The notes under the pieces: model-generated
Database searches by the model: none
What the model saw: only the letters and a program-made list of their open reading frames with translations
What the model was told of the DNA's origin: nothing
Shown here: piece after piece, positions 10,166 to 21,300 of the stretch
Layout: each line of letters opens with the position of its first letter
Position numbering within the stretch: the first letter of the stretch is position 1
Translations under genes and position numbers: made by a program
NCBI GenBank assembly: GCA_050084515.1
Contig: CM114273.1
Location: forward strand, 10,974,001-11,038,000
Direction: 5' to 3'
DNA from: Blasia pusilla
Taxonomy: Eukaryota > Marchantiophyta > Marchantiopsida > Blasiales
DNA: 64,000 nucleotides

Positions 10166-10268
10166 TCGTGGATCGCTCGCCAGAACCCATGGTGGCTACG
10201 CTCTCCTCCGCCATGTTGCGCTCAATATTCTCGGCGGTCCTAAAACATCTCTCAACGAGGGGAGGTGT

Positions 10269-11090
10269 TCATAAGAAGCACCCCCTCCCGCACACGTGTC
10301 CGCAAGGTCCGGTCAAAGATCGCGTACCATAACCGATAGCTCGAGCCTCTGTCATCCCCTCGAAAGTGGCGTTGATCAACCGGCGCAAGCGAGTGTAAGC
10401 CTCACGCAAACTTTCACCCGGGCGCCTCTGGAAGTCGTGGATGCTCCGCAACTTCTCCGTCCGTACCCCCTGGTAGCTCGCCCTCAACTCAGCAAAGAAC
10501 TCAACCACAGGGTTGAACATGGGACGAACTCGACTAGACGGTGCAACTGCTCCCGTGCGAGTGACCCCTCCTAAAACGTCACTAGTGGAAGAGGCAGTAG
10601 CCTCTCCTGACTCCTCCTCCTCATCTGGGAACGGCTCCGTCCATGACACATAATGTGGGTCATAGTAGAGCCTCCACGCCTCAATCTCACGTGCATATCT
10701 CTGAGAGAACTCATGGTAATCGTCGATGGGTGCCCCCTCTAAATGCTGGAACATACCATTCCATGCTATAAACGGGTTGAACTCTCTAGAGTTCCTGGCC
10801 CGTTGGGAGTCGCACCAACTCCTAAACTCTGCTATAAAATCATGCAACTCAATCGTGCCTACTGCACCTGAAAACCTACGCGGTCCTCTACCCCGGTCGT
10901 CCATCTCGTACGCCCAACTGGTAGGACCACTCACAATGTGTGGCGATGTGCTCACAAACTCCTCTATACCCTCCCCCTTGTCTGACGATGACACAGAAGG
11001 AGGTCGAGATGGTCCCTCACGTGGAGACCCTCGAAACCTCACGCCACTCCGCGTAAAACCTCTAGAGCTACTCTCGGGTTGGGACCGCAC
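10269..11090 (-). pseudogene. Gag of the methyltransferase gypsy element
   Basis: About 273 codons. The N-terminal 60 residues are rich in Ser/Arg/Pro. The middle contains RRFSGAVGTIELHDFIAEF, and the C-terminal part contains IHDFQRRPGESLREAYTRLR, the retrotransposon-gag pattern (a Gln/Arg-rich helix preceding a short-hydrophobic segment). The frame opens at a GTG (11090) just after a TAG, so the true ATG has been lost or lies across a frameshift. The reading ends at a frameshift before the zinc knuckle. Capsid formation is the family role. Confidence 0.65.
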
Positions 11091-11099
11091 TGTCTATCG

Positions 11100-12041
11100 A
11101 GGAGTTTAGAGCAGCGTCAGTACGGGAGGAGTATGACTTGCTGATTGGAGGAGTTTCCTCCACGATCTAGTTGGGGTCGAGATTTGCAGTTGCTGAGGAG
11201 CGACATCGACATGTGTTCAGGTTACCCATTCTAGTCCTTTACCCTGCACGTGTGAGGGATTCTGGGATTTATTTGGGGATATTTATGTATGTGGTTTAGG
11301 GGACATAGACCTGTGTGGGATTTCCGGAGTTGAGGGTAGGTTGTCAATGAGATGATAGCCTGGTCGATTTGCCGCACCACGCTGCGTGTTGCCGCACGTT
11401 ACACGTCTCGGGGAGAGAGAGTGTAGATCGAGTGCCGCATGTTTGGGATGAGTGATTGAGGGATTCCTCACGAGGTTCAGTGTGATCGGATGAGAGGGGT
11501 ACGAGGGTCATCACGGAGTCCGTTCTAGACTTTGAGAGGCGAGGTGTTCTACGTTTGCCACTCCAAACGATGGCAAATGTAGGTGGCACTCGGCGGGCGG
11601 GCGTTGCAGGCGGCACGAAACGGCTACGAACGGCACGGCCCTTGATGGTGGGATGCGGCACTCGGCGGCATACCCTCCTCAATCAACAATAAACCCACAC
11701 TCTGCTCCACAATGATGGTGCGGCTCCGCGATCGAGACGATGCGGTGCGGCCACGAGCGGCACGGCGCGGCAATCGGCGGCGCGTTGCGGCTACGGGCGT
11801 CACGGCACGATACTCGATCGTCGTCGAGCGGCTACCAATCACAACATAGCAGCATGAAATCAAAACTCAAACACCATAACCGGAGGTCATCTGCCATCAC
11901 TGGTTGATTAAGAAATTGCGATGACGGTGGCGGCCAAAACAAAGTACGTGGTGGCGACGCAAGTCAAGGAATCAACGAACGTCGTGGAAGACCCTCCACT
12001 CCGTAATGGCGGCAATGGCACCCAAAGGGTGGACAATGGAC
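11100..12041. other. GC-rich non-coding DNA upstream of the gypsy gag
   Basis: On the minus strand this would be the leader or 5' LTR side of the methyltransferase gypsy. Between 11560 and 11830 the words CGGCACG, GCGGCACTCGGCGG and GCGGCTACGGGCG recur irregularly, like a degenerate GC minisatellite. No tRNA-complementary primer binding site was recognised. Small frames here carry no known domain. Confidence 0.35.
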
Positions 12042-12121
12042 GGTGGACCGTTGATAGTGACGGTTGACCGCTGATGGTGATGGTTGACCGTCAACGGTGC
12101 CGGTTGACCGTTGATGGTGAC
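12042..12121. repeat. 20-bp x4 tandem array of GGTTGACCG words
   Basis: Four consecutive 20-bp units start at 12042, 12062, 12082 and 12102, with consensus GGTTGACCGYTGATGGTGAC. The first has TGGACC and the other three have TTGACC, which contains the W-box core (TTGAC) recognised by WRKY transcription factors. The third unit differs most. Whether it regulates anything is unknown. Confidence 0.7.
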
Positions 12122-12714
12122 TATGATGGCGACGGCCGCCGCCGGTGTGGCGGCTAATTTAGGGTTTGCACAATTTAACCCTAAAAATCGCCTAGCAATG
12201 GCAGCTTTACAAGATTGACCATAAATTTTTGCTCGCAACTCCAAATTGCGTACTGCTTGTTGCACACCGTGCCTAGCTTCATGATCTACACCAGCATCAA
12301 AAAATATTTAGAATCGGATATTTCAGTAAAAACTGACGGGGACTGTCGTAAAGCCCAATGTCTCTTTCTCCTACACAAAATTTGGCAGCGCTCCCGCGCT
12401 GATTTCTCCCAACGAAAATGTAACATCTGTAAAAATACAAATCAGCAAGCTACATGGTGCTCCCGAGAGCACCAACATGGGGCAACCTGCCCCCATACTC
12501 AATCCCTATCAAAAATTGGGCAGCGCTTCCGCGCGCCACTCTTCCACACGAAAAATTGGCAAATGCAAAGAATAATCAAAGCAGCCCGTGCTCCGGTGAG
12601 CACTCCCATGAGCCGTTGAACGGGGAACACGGTCCCCAACCTGCAAAAACAGCGAGTGACCAGCGAGCTCCCCCATGAAGCTCTCTCACTCTCTCATTCT
12701 CTCATTCTCTCTTT
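12122..12714. other. Non-coding segment with a repeated GGGCAGCGCTYCCGCGC word
   Basis: The word GGCAGCGCTCCCGCGC (near 12384) recurs as GGCAGCGCTTCCGCGC (near 12519), and the words flanking both are similar, suggesting an old duplication of about 135 bp. TTCTC/ATTCTC runs occur near 12680-12715. No protein resemblance in any frame. Confidence 0.3.
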
Positions 12715-13045
12715 GTAAAGTAAGATCCAATCTCTCTCTACACCATCTCACACCATAGCTCTCAAAGGTGTGCACTCTCTCTCATGTCAAAACAAACCCA
12801 CTCTCCTAATGAGAGGCTCGGGTTACACTCGCAAGGCAAGGGACCATAGCTCCGCCGCCTCATGCCAAGAGGTTCAACAAAGAGAGAATGAGCTCTCAAA
12901 CTCTTTCTCCTTGAGGTATACCCCTCCCCTCTCCCAAGCTCTCTCCATGGTAACCTATTCTCCCAAGTCACCTCCTTGGCTCTTGACCTGATGTAGGAGG
13001 TCAAGGGCCACTTATCAAAAATAGTAAGTCGATCATATACTCAAA
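12715..13045 (-). repeat. Dispersed repeat, copy 1 (inverted relative to 58.6-59.0 kb)
   Basis: The reverse complement aligns over about 330 bp with 58560-58960, including CATTCTC, TTTGTTGAACCTCTTGGCATGAG, CTATGGTCC and AGAGTGGGTTTG in the same order. The apparent protein similarity of frames crossing both copies (HSLFVEPL, MRRR, YGPL) reflects DNA conservation of a repeat and is not evidence of a gene. Repeat class is unknown; it could be an LTR fragment. Confidence 0.6.
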
Positions 13046-13857
13046 ATGGTACTTATCTAAAATAGTAAGTTCCTCAATATGGTTCCAAATGAGTCGAAAC
13101 GAAGGGGAAACATGCTATCTCAGGTTTCCAAGGGCCTCAGCAGGTCACCCTCGACCTACTCGGCGTGTCCTCCACTACTCATGAAGGCACTCTATTAGAT
13201 CTCATCGATCTATCCTAAAAGACGTGACACTTGTCAGCCGCGTTCATAGGTCTCTTGTTGCCTTGTACCCACGCTTTCGTGAGCTCTTTTGCTCTTGTTG
13301 TGGTTCCCTAGTTCGCGCTGCAAGATCTCTTGCTGCCTTGTAACCACGCTGCTAGCAATCTTTGTGTCATTCTGCAAAGCCCTAGTCATGCCGAATGTCC
13401 TCACCCAGATGTCTCCTTGATGATGCTTGATTATGGCATCGATTGAGGTCGATTGCTCTCTAGTGTTGTAGCTTTTGTTGTACTACATCAGAGATCCTAC
13501 TGTTGCTCATAACTTGTGCATTGGGGCAGCATAGGCTTCTTCTTGACTACATTAGTTTAAGACATTTAGAGTCGTAGTTTCCTGTGCTTGACGATGTGAG
13601 TGGGTTCAGATTGTGGCATCCTACACCTCTTACTCGTAGCACTATTCATAATACCCTCACGCACGGCCTCTGTGTACTCTTGACTCAAGACTTCCCCAGC
13701 TTTTCCCTACTTTGGATTGGGTTTGGTATGGCTAAATGCCAGAGAACGATGAATGAATTGCTCTCAAAGGAGGTTCCAAAGGAACAGCTTGATATCATAG
13801 CTTTGTCGGGATAATCTGATAAGAGGGAAGACCAGAGTACGTTAGGCAGCACTCCAT
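13046..13857. other. Non-coding DNA upstream of the hAT transposase
   Basis: No convincing gene. A short frame (13584-13814) ends just upstream of the transposase and contains KCQRTMNELLSKEVPKEQ, which could be a decayed N-terminal extension of the transposase, separated by a TAA at about 13812. Terminal inverted repeats and an 8-bp duplication expected for a hAT element were not identified. Confidence 0.3.
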
Positions 13858-15927
13858 CATATTTGAGAAAAATCGTGTAGCTTGGAAGGATGTGTGGTAT
13901 ACAATGTATGATTGGATCAGCTTTGATAAAACAAGTGGGAGGATCCATTGTAATGTATGTAGAAAGGGTAAGGGAAAGAGTGTATTTGCTAGGGATGGTC
14001 CAATCAATTGTAAAGTTTCGGCATTCATAGATCATGCAAAATCGAACGAGCATGTAAAGCTTGCTTGGGCAGCCAATGGAGGTAAGAAATCTATGGCAAA
14101 GGCCATCGCCACATCCAACCGAACCTGTGAGGTCGCACTCTTGACTTTATTCAAGTGTGCATATTTTCTTGCAAAGGAGGCCATGCCCTTCTCAAAATTC
14201 ACGACTCTCTGTAAATTGTTGCTTGCTGTGAATGCACCTATCACCAGGGACCTTTATCAAGATGAAAAGAGTTGTAGTGACATGTGTTTTTTCATTAGCC
14301 AAATTTTGATGAAGAGAACTCTAGCTAGAGTTCAATCATCTCCTTTCTTTGGGATTTTGATCAACGAATCTACAGATATTTCGGTGACAGGGCATTTAGT
14401 TGTGTTTGCAACATTCATAGAAGAGGGTCAAGCTGAGTGTTGTTTTCTAGGGTTGATTCGTTGTGAATCTAAATGTTCTAATGCTATCACTAATACTTTG
14501 TTGGAGTTTATGAAAGATGGAGGGCTAGAGTATACCAAAATGGTTGGATTTGGTTCAGATGGGGCATCTACAATGGTAGGTAGCCAAATTGGGGTAGCTT
14601 CTCAATTGAAGCAAAAGGTAAACCCGTTTCTACTCTCTGTACATTGTGTAGCGCACAGAACCAATCTTGCGGCTTTAACAGCAGCAAGAGCACCTAATTG
14701 TAAAGTCATTTCAACAGAAATTGATTCTATTTTGAATGCCGTAGCAGGGTATTTCAAAAGGTCATCAAAGAGGAAAGCTAACCTAGCATCACTTCAAGAG
14801 AAGTTGAATGAATCTCAACGAGTTATGAAGAGGTATCATAAAATAAGATGGTTGTCACGTTGGCAGGCTGTATGTACATTGTGTGATTCACTTGAGTCTG
14901 TATTGACATACTTTAGGGATATTTCCCCTTCAGTAGATGACGGAAATGCCTCAAATTTATACAACAAGTTAAGATCATTCCAAATGATCTATCAGTTATA
15001 TTTTTTAGGTGATATTCTTTCCAACCTTGCTAACTTTAGCAAGATTTTCCAATATAAGTTTGTTGATGTTAGTACTATTGGCAGCATTGTTACTTCAGAG
15101 ATTGCTTCTATTACCATGAATTTTGTGATGGAAAGTCGAGATTTGAATGCATCTTTATTTTCGGAAGAAACAGGTTATCATATCCTACCTGATTTTGGTC
15201 CCCCCGATGGATATCTTAGACGTTTGCAATCAGAGATTAGGGGTAATAAGTTTCATAGCATAGAAATGTTGAGAGACCGCACAGGCAGGAATTTGGAATC
15301 TGCTCTCTTATTTCAGAAGTCATGTGCTGAAAGTGTTTGTTTAGCATTGCAAGAAAGATTTAGGGACAACAATCTTATTGGTGCAATGAGGTTTTGAACC
15401 TATTGCACATGCCCTCTCGGCAAGTTGGGTTAAATAGTTGGGGATGTAAGGACTTGGAAGATTTGTGTGCACATTTTGGATGTGAGTTACCATTGAGGGG
15501 ACATCTCCAACCCTCTGTCATAAATTCTGCTGTTGTGAAGCAAGAATTTCAATCATTCAAGTTGATGGCTACAACCGAGTGGAAAGATCGTAATTTTCGA
15601 GACTTATGGGCAATGGTGAGTTGGAGCCCCACTTTACAATGTAAGTTTGCTAACTTGCTTGTTTTGGCTAATGTTGCAAGGGTTCAATGTGTTAGCACTG
15701 CCATATGTGAGAGGGCTTTTTCAATTCAAAATTTGATCAAGACTAAGACTCGTAATCGACTAGGTACTAAACATCTAGATGTTGTATTAAGGATTGCTTT
15801 AGAAGGACCTACAAGTGACTATGACGACATGTTGTCTGAATCTGTCATATTATGGAAGACTTCTGCTAATTTTAGATACTTGTATTCTAATCCTGATCGA
15901 TACATGAACCCTCAAGCAGAAACATAA
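13858..15927 (+). pseudogene. hAT-family transposase (ZNF862/DUF4371-like) with one frameshift
   Basis: hAT transposases excise and insert DNA transposons; some are domesticated as host regulators. The reading runs in frame from about 13858, with the first ATG at 13892, to a TGA at 15396, then continues in another frame to 15927. Near residues 15-55 is a TTF-type zinc finger: HCNVC, then Cys and His in CKVSAFIDHAKSNEH. The RNase H-like core follows: FGILINESTDIS (first acidic residues), VGFGSDGASTMVG (second Asp) and SVHCVAHRTNLA (Cys-x2-His insertion signature). The C-terminal hAT dimerisation region is in the second frame: VSTAICERAFSIQNLIKTK and RNRLGTKHLDVVLRIAL. Gain of a single T in the T4 run at 15392-15395 would keep the frame, so only a 1-nt lesion separates the halves. 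Otherwise it is uninterrupted for about 690 codons. No introns are evident. Confidence 0.8.
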
Positions 15928-18214
15928 TGTGGTGCCCCATCGGTTGACTTGTTAGGTTGATGTGTGTTTTGTTTGTAGGACTTAGAGCCCTTCTATAACA
16001 CTTGGAGCTTAGAAGTTCCAAATATTATAGAGGGGCATGATCCTTGGCTCCCAACTGGTGGGGAGGCTTGGCCAAGTTCAACTCCTGCCAAGGATATCTC
16101 AAGGTAGAGAGCATAACATTTCCTTCATGCAAATTTTGGAAGGGAGGTTTTGCTCCAAGGTAAAAAGATACAAGGTAGATGATGAGGTGAAGGTGAAAAG
16201 AAGAAAAAAATGTGAAAGTGAAAGAGAGAAAAGGTGAAGGAAAGAAGGAAAAAAAGGCTTGTTTCATACATGCCTGAAATTGGCACCCGTCTCGGAAAAC
16301 ACCCAGAAACTAGATGGGTCCATTTCCAAAGTACCGAAACAGAATGAGTTCCTTTTGAAAAAATTCGGATAAAAACCGTCCGGAAAAAAAAGAACTAGTT
16401 TTTAACTGCCTTGTTCAAATAATACCAGCCAGGACCGGTTAGGAAAAAAAAGAGCCGACTTGATAATCTAAATAGCAGAATTCGGCTGACAGATTAAAAG
16501 AATCTCCCCGGACCCTGTGTCACCCAACACCGGCGGGTGGGAGGGCGACCAGATTCACGTAGTTTGGAAGGGACATACCGACTGAATGCGAATCACGGCA
16601 CAGATTCACTCGCTCATGAGGCTTGACCCTCGACGACCAGATGCCAGAAATTGTGCCTGCAATATCTTGTGCACGCTGGAGTACGTCGCGATCACGTCAA
16701 CGCTCTGGTCGGGTCGGGCATTTCAGACGCGATCCTGTGCAGAACTGAAAAAAGAATGAATTGAGTAGTCCACATCGTAGCTCTCAAGTCCACGGGTAGG
16801 GACGACCCATATAATCGGATGAAACGTGTGGTCTTCCGATTCGCACGTCGGGCCCAATTTATCAATATTGGTTGTGTCCTTGAAGGAAACGTTGTGCCCT
16901 TCCCGCGTACCACGGAAACCAAACCAAGATTTGAAGTCTATTCTCAACCCTGTAATCACGTCTGAAATAGACATAACTCGCCTCGAATCCACTCTTCCGA
17001 TTTCACCATGTTCATTGTACAAAATTCTGCAGATAACCATGCTCACCAAAGGTTTCTACAAACAAGAAGTCCTCACGAGCATCGCCCTCTGCTCGACGCC
17101 CACAAGACATACGCAATATAACCACTGGCATGAAATGACGTTCTATATTTGACAACAAATCAGAAACGTACGTGCTACCTTTCAAAGGCAGAAGAACTCA
17201 CACGAATGACACCGACAGCCCTCGGAGTCGGCAGTGTGTGAAGCATGATAATTCACATGTAAAGGGGATCCAACCAGAATACCCTAAACGCCGAATTTGC
17301 AATCAACGTAATGCCAAGATTTTAAGAGGATATGATCCAAATTTTATCCACGTAAATCCGAAGTTGGGAGGACAACGTTATCCATGTAAAGCGTTCGATA
17401 AACCCATTATATCCACAGCCTGCCAAATTCATCAGGAGGACTACTTCGGTCTATCCGACCATCAGTGCTGCCTCCTGTTCAAGGCCAATCGGAGTATGAT
17501 AATCCAAGAGAGTGACAAATTAGTCACGGTAAACAGTTGTTGCTGTCCCATCCAAGCCCCTCCCTCATTGCATTGTTGAAGTCATCCCTAGTTCCGAACA
17601 CTAGTAATTAGAGATCGACACCAGACTAAATCTACACAGAAGGGATAGTACATTTACGGAGCGTACGTTGATTAAGAACTAGATATCAAGGATTAGTCAT
17701 CCGATGCAAAGCATTATAGACACAACAAGGTAAGTCCCTCATATTTGCCTCGGTGAATAAATTCCTCCAAAAGTTTTTAGGAAGAAGAGACGAGGCGGTG
17801 AGGAAACTAAACATCCCAAACCACTTAGATGTGAACTCGTTCCTAGACTCAACTGTGCGGAATTAAAAGAAATATTTGAGATAATGAAGGATCCGTAACC
17901 ACAGATCATTTGTGAAGGCCTAAACAAAGAATTTGCTGCAAATTAGAAGCCGATTGTCCATAGATGCACACAATGGTGGACAAGACTGCCCAAGGGAAGC
18001 CTCTCTCGTGCAACTCATGAACAAAAAAATGACTTGATGGAACTGTCCTCTGTGTACTACGTAAGCTAAGTAAAGATGCAGAAACTGCAACATCAAGATA
18101 ATCCAGCAGCCATTCTCATTTTGATTCTACGGTCGTCAGAATCCTGCTTCCTGCGAGATATACTGTACAACTCTTTGCCTTGTTGGCCCAGAAATGCTAA
18201 ATTACGGAGTTATT
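15928..18214. other. Intergenic DNA between the hAT transposase and the RRM gene
   Basis: No coding frame resembles a known family. Frames up to 135 codons on both strands (16692-17579) share no motif with known proteins. A-rich stretches at 16384-16455 and GAAAA-rich DNA at 16195-16255 are present. The right-hand end, about 18000-18342, may be the 3' UTR of the RRM gene on the minus strand. Confidence 0.4.
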
Positions 18215-18378
18215 AGACACATTAAGTGCCTTCAAGATCTCCGACATGGAAAAGCCTGCTAAGGACTGGAATGCAGTTCTGTCATGGAAATGGAGTGATT
18301 ACAGACACATGAAGTGCCTTCTAGGTCTCCAAGACCCAAAGCCTAATAAGGCCTGTAACGCGGTTCTATCCTGGAAGC
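18215..18378. repeat. 88-bp tandem duplication spanning the RRM gene's stop codon
   Basis: AGACACATTAAGTGCCTTC at 18215 recurs as AGACACATGAAGTGCCTTC at 18303. The following about 70 bp of each copy align (TCTCC, GACxxxGAA/CAAAGCCT, AAGGxCTGxAA, GTTCTRTC). The right-hand copy contains the last codons and the stop (18343-18345) of the RRM gene; the left-hand copy lies in its 3' flank. Confidence 0.65.
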
Positions 18379-21300
18379 CCGATGTCCCCCTGGTACTCCA
18401 GTATCACCTGTAGGAATTGGACCCCCCACCCCACCATAGGCCCCCCACTGAACAAAGAGAAGGGTGTCAGGTCACATCCCCGGTAGCTAGTAATAAGATC
18501 CCTCTCTCATTCTAGTCAATGAAATCTCATCCGAGACTTGGAATCCTAAGCACAATCACTAATTGAGAGGAGGAAAATTTGCTATGCCTTACCTGCTGCT
18601 ACAAATATCAACGAGAACAGAACTACATAGAACACTTACTCCAGTGTTGAAGTCCAAGTTGCCGGGCAAACCCCCAAATCCACCACCAGCAACTCCAGGA
18701 TTATTTCCTCTCAAGGGACCTCCAGCACCTCCTGTAGAAGCTCCTTGCCCACCAGCTGCATTCTGGAAATACCCAGAATTTCCCCCACTTTCATCTTGAG
18801 GAGCTGCTCGATCGACTGCGATCTGGATAGACACAATAACATCCGAACCCTCTTTATCATCCTGATCCACCAGTGAAAGTGAGTCACACACGAAAAAAGT
18901 TTGTGACAAACTTGATGAACGCTAATACTAGCATGGAAGCTACTTCTTACTTTTATGCTGTGGTTGAATCCGTGATACCACACCACCCTAAGTAGATGTA
19001 ATAGACTCTACTTCAGCCGTAAACAAGACTAGGTAATTGTCTTGAAAGGACCTGATGGCCAAGCAGCTCATGCGTCCGGAGAGCAACACGTTCTGCGGCT
19101 CCTTCCTCTGCAAAGGTGACAAAACCAAAACCACGATGCGAAACTTTCTTCGCATCCTGCTTGCCCACAATCCAAAGTTTCACCAAGTTAGCAAAGGCCG
19201 TCTAATTTCTGCAAACTAACTCAATGATTCTCCGTGCTACACTTCATCGGTGGAGTATGTTTAGTCTGGTCAGTAGCTGGGATCTAATAGATGTGCTCTC
19301 CTGCTCTTATACGATCCACCATGTATGCTCTCTTCTCTGTGAACGTTCCAATCATTCCCATTTTACCTCGTCCCAAGAGCAGATTGAAAACATTAGAATC
19401 AAAGATCTTTAGCTCAATGTAGCAATTGGAAAACGTCATGTTTATGTTGTGGAAACCTAGTGTGCATTGGAAGAAACTGCAATTACAAATGCTTAGCCTC
19501 ACCTTTGGTACATATACATCCAGAATACGACCAAAATTGCTGAAGTACCGTCGTAGGTCATCAGCGGTTGCTTCAGGTGGAAGTCTACCCACAAATATCT
19601 TTGTCCCTAAGCCGCGGGGTAAGGGAGCAGGTACAGCAGTGGAACCATAATTTGCACTCGCGCCAGCACCCGGAACTTGGACATTTTGTCCTCCGAGCAT
19701 ACTCCCAGGAGGAGGAGGAGGAGGAGGAGGAGGCCAGGCATTGCCTGCTCCATAAGAATTGGCTAAGTCGCCACCTAAACCAGCTCCTGAATAATCATAA
19801 GGTCCAAAAGCAGTTCCGCCAAATGCTGTAAATCGAGCCGCATTAGTATACACACCATAAGGTGCAGTAGCATATGCAGCTGCAGGGAAACCTCTACCCC
19901 ATACTTTCATGGTTTCCTCCTGCACAAAGAAGAGGATTATCCAACATGAGATAATCCTCTATCAAGAATCTCTTCCACCGTCATGATAGTAATCAGCTCA
20001 AGTCTATCCTACATTCTCTTAAATACAGCTTCACAATTACTCTAAATCTTTTGATCTGTCCTGTCCTTCAGGTATGGAAAATAATGTAGATCAGGAGTTT
20101 GTTCCCGCCACTCTAACAATTGCTAGAAAATTCCAATGCAATAAAGACTATATCTCGACACCCTGTACTTCCATCAATCATTCACCTTCTCCTTCGATCA
20201 AAAAGACGTTGCAAGAATAAGTAGATTGAACCAATCACATGAATTTCTAGTAGTTTCATCAACTGGGCATTTCCAGTTCTTAGAAACTCTCTAAACACAG
20301 ACACAAAATGCAATTCTAACATAGAACTGAGCTCCACCTGGAGTATAAACGTGTTCATATATACAAACTATGTGGATGTCAATGCATGTGTTCATACATG
20401 CATTGACTTCCACATCCAATTCATACCTTAGGAGTGGCTCGGTCTACAGCAATTGTGGATCCTCCAAGCTCATGAGACTCTGCCATCAACTTGTCGACTG
20501 CATCTGTAAAATCAAGCTAGAAGTCAATGAAGAAATGAGGGGCTGCAGTAAATTAGCGCATGTTCCAACCAATCTCGGGTATGATGGTGAGGGACTAGGA
20601 AATCATTGCCTGTCCCAAAAAAGGAGTTCCAAGAGAGTTTTCAAGGAAAGAATAAATGACGAATCACAGCACATGGAGCACTTTCCATTTAAATTAAGGC
20701 ATAAATGATGAAGAGAACACCCAGAATGTTCAAGAACAAATTGTCACGAATCCAAGTCCCAGTGTCAACGCTCAACTGACTATAATTCTGACCTCGTGGC
20801 AAAAAGTGACCTTTACCTGCATGTTCATAGGTCACAAAGCCAATGCCTCGATGTGCCTTTGAATTTTGATCCTGAAAACAATATGAATTTTTGCTTGAGA
20901 TGTTAAAAATCACAGAGCTATGGAGTGGAGCCATTGTGACACTGGCCTCCAATGACAAAAGCAAGCACTGCCCGTAGTAGAGTTCAACACTTACCTTTGG
21001 CATGTACGCATCAGTAAGTGTTCCATACTTCTCAAAATAGCTGCAATGCACAATTTGGCACGTAAGGCTGTGACAACAGAACAGCAATTCCAAAACCTCA
21101 TACTTGTCTGAATCCAAACAACGCTCATGCCACACAAGCTCGATTTGAGAAACAAGATATCACCTAAAGCCACACATTTCATGTGATACGTTTACACATA
21201 TTCATATCAAACCAGGAAATACATACACCGCAAACGCAAGAGGACAACCGACGATAAAGTCTTAATCGGACATCTTCAGTATCCATACATGACACTGCCT

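Larger units (their letters stand above)
3974..11090 (-). mobile_element. Decayed gypsy-type retrotransposon encoding a DNA methyltransferase and a PHD finger
   Basis: Read on the minus strand, the domains come in the order gag, CCHC-like knuckle, aspartic protease, C5-cytosine DNA methyltransferase, reverse transcriptase, RNase H, integrase, PHD finger. RT before RNase H before integrase is the Ty3/gypsy order. The methyltransferase lies between protease and RT, inside the retroelement polyprotein, and the PHD finger sits where chromoviruses carry a chromodomain. Frameshifts, stops and at least one internal deletion in integrase show that this copy is dead. GC content is clearly higher than in the flanking DNA. 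LTRs and primer binding site could not be assigned. Gypsy and copia elements with acquired cytosine methyltransferases are known from charophyte algae and dinoflagellates respectively; relationship to those is inference. Confidence 0.85.

Noticed and set aside
16692-17579. Several 60-135 codon frames on both strands
   Set aside because: No recognisable domain, frames overlap on opposite strands and no splice context; treated as chance.
19426-19831. Plus-strand frames opposite RRM exon 9
   Set aside because: Shadows of the minus-strand coding exon; the Glu run is the complement of the polyproline tract.
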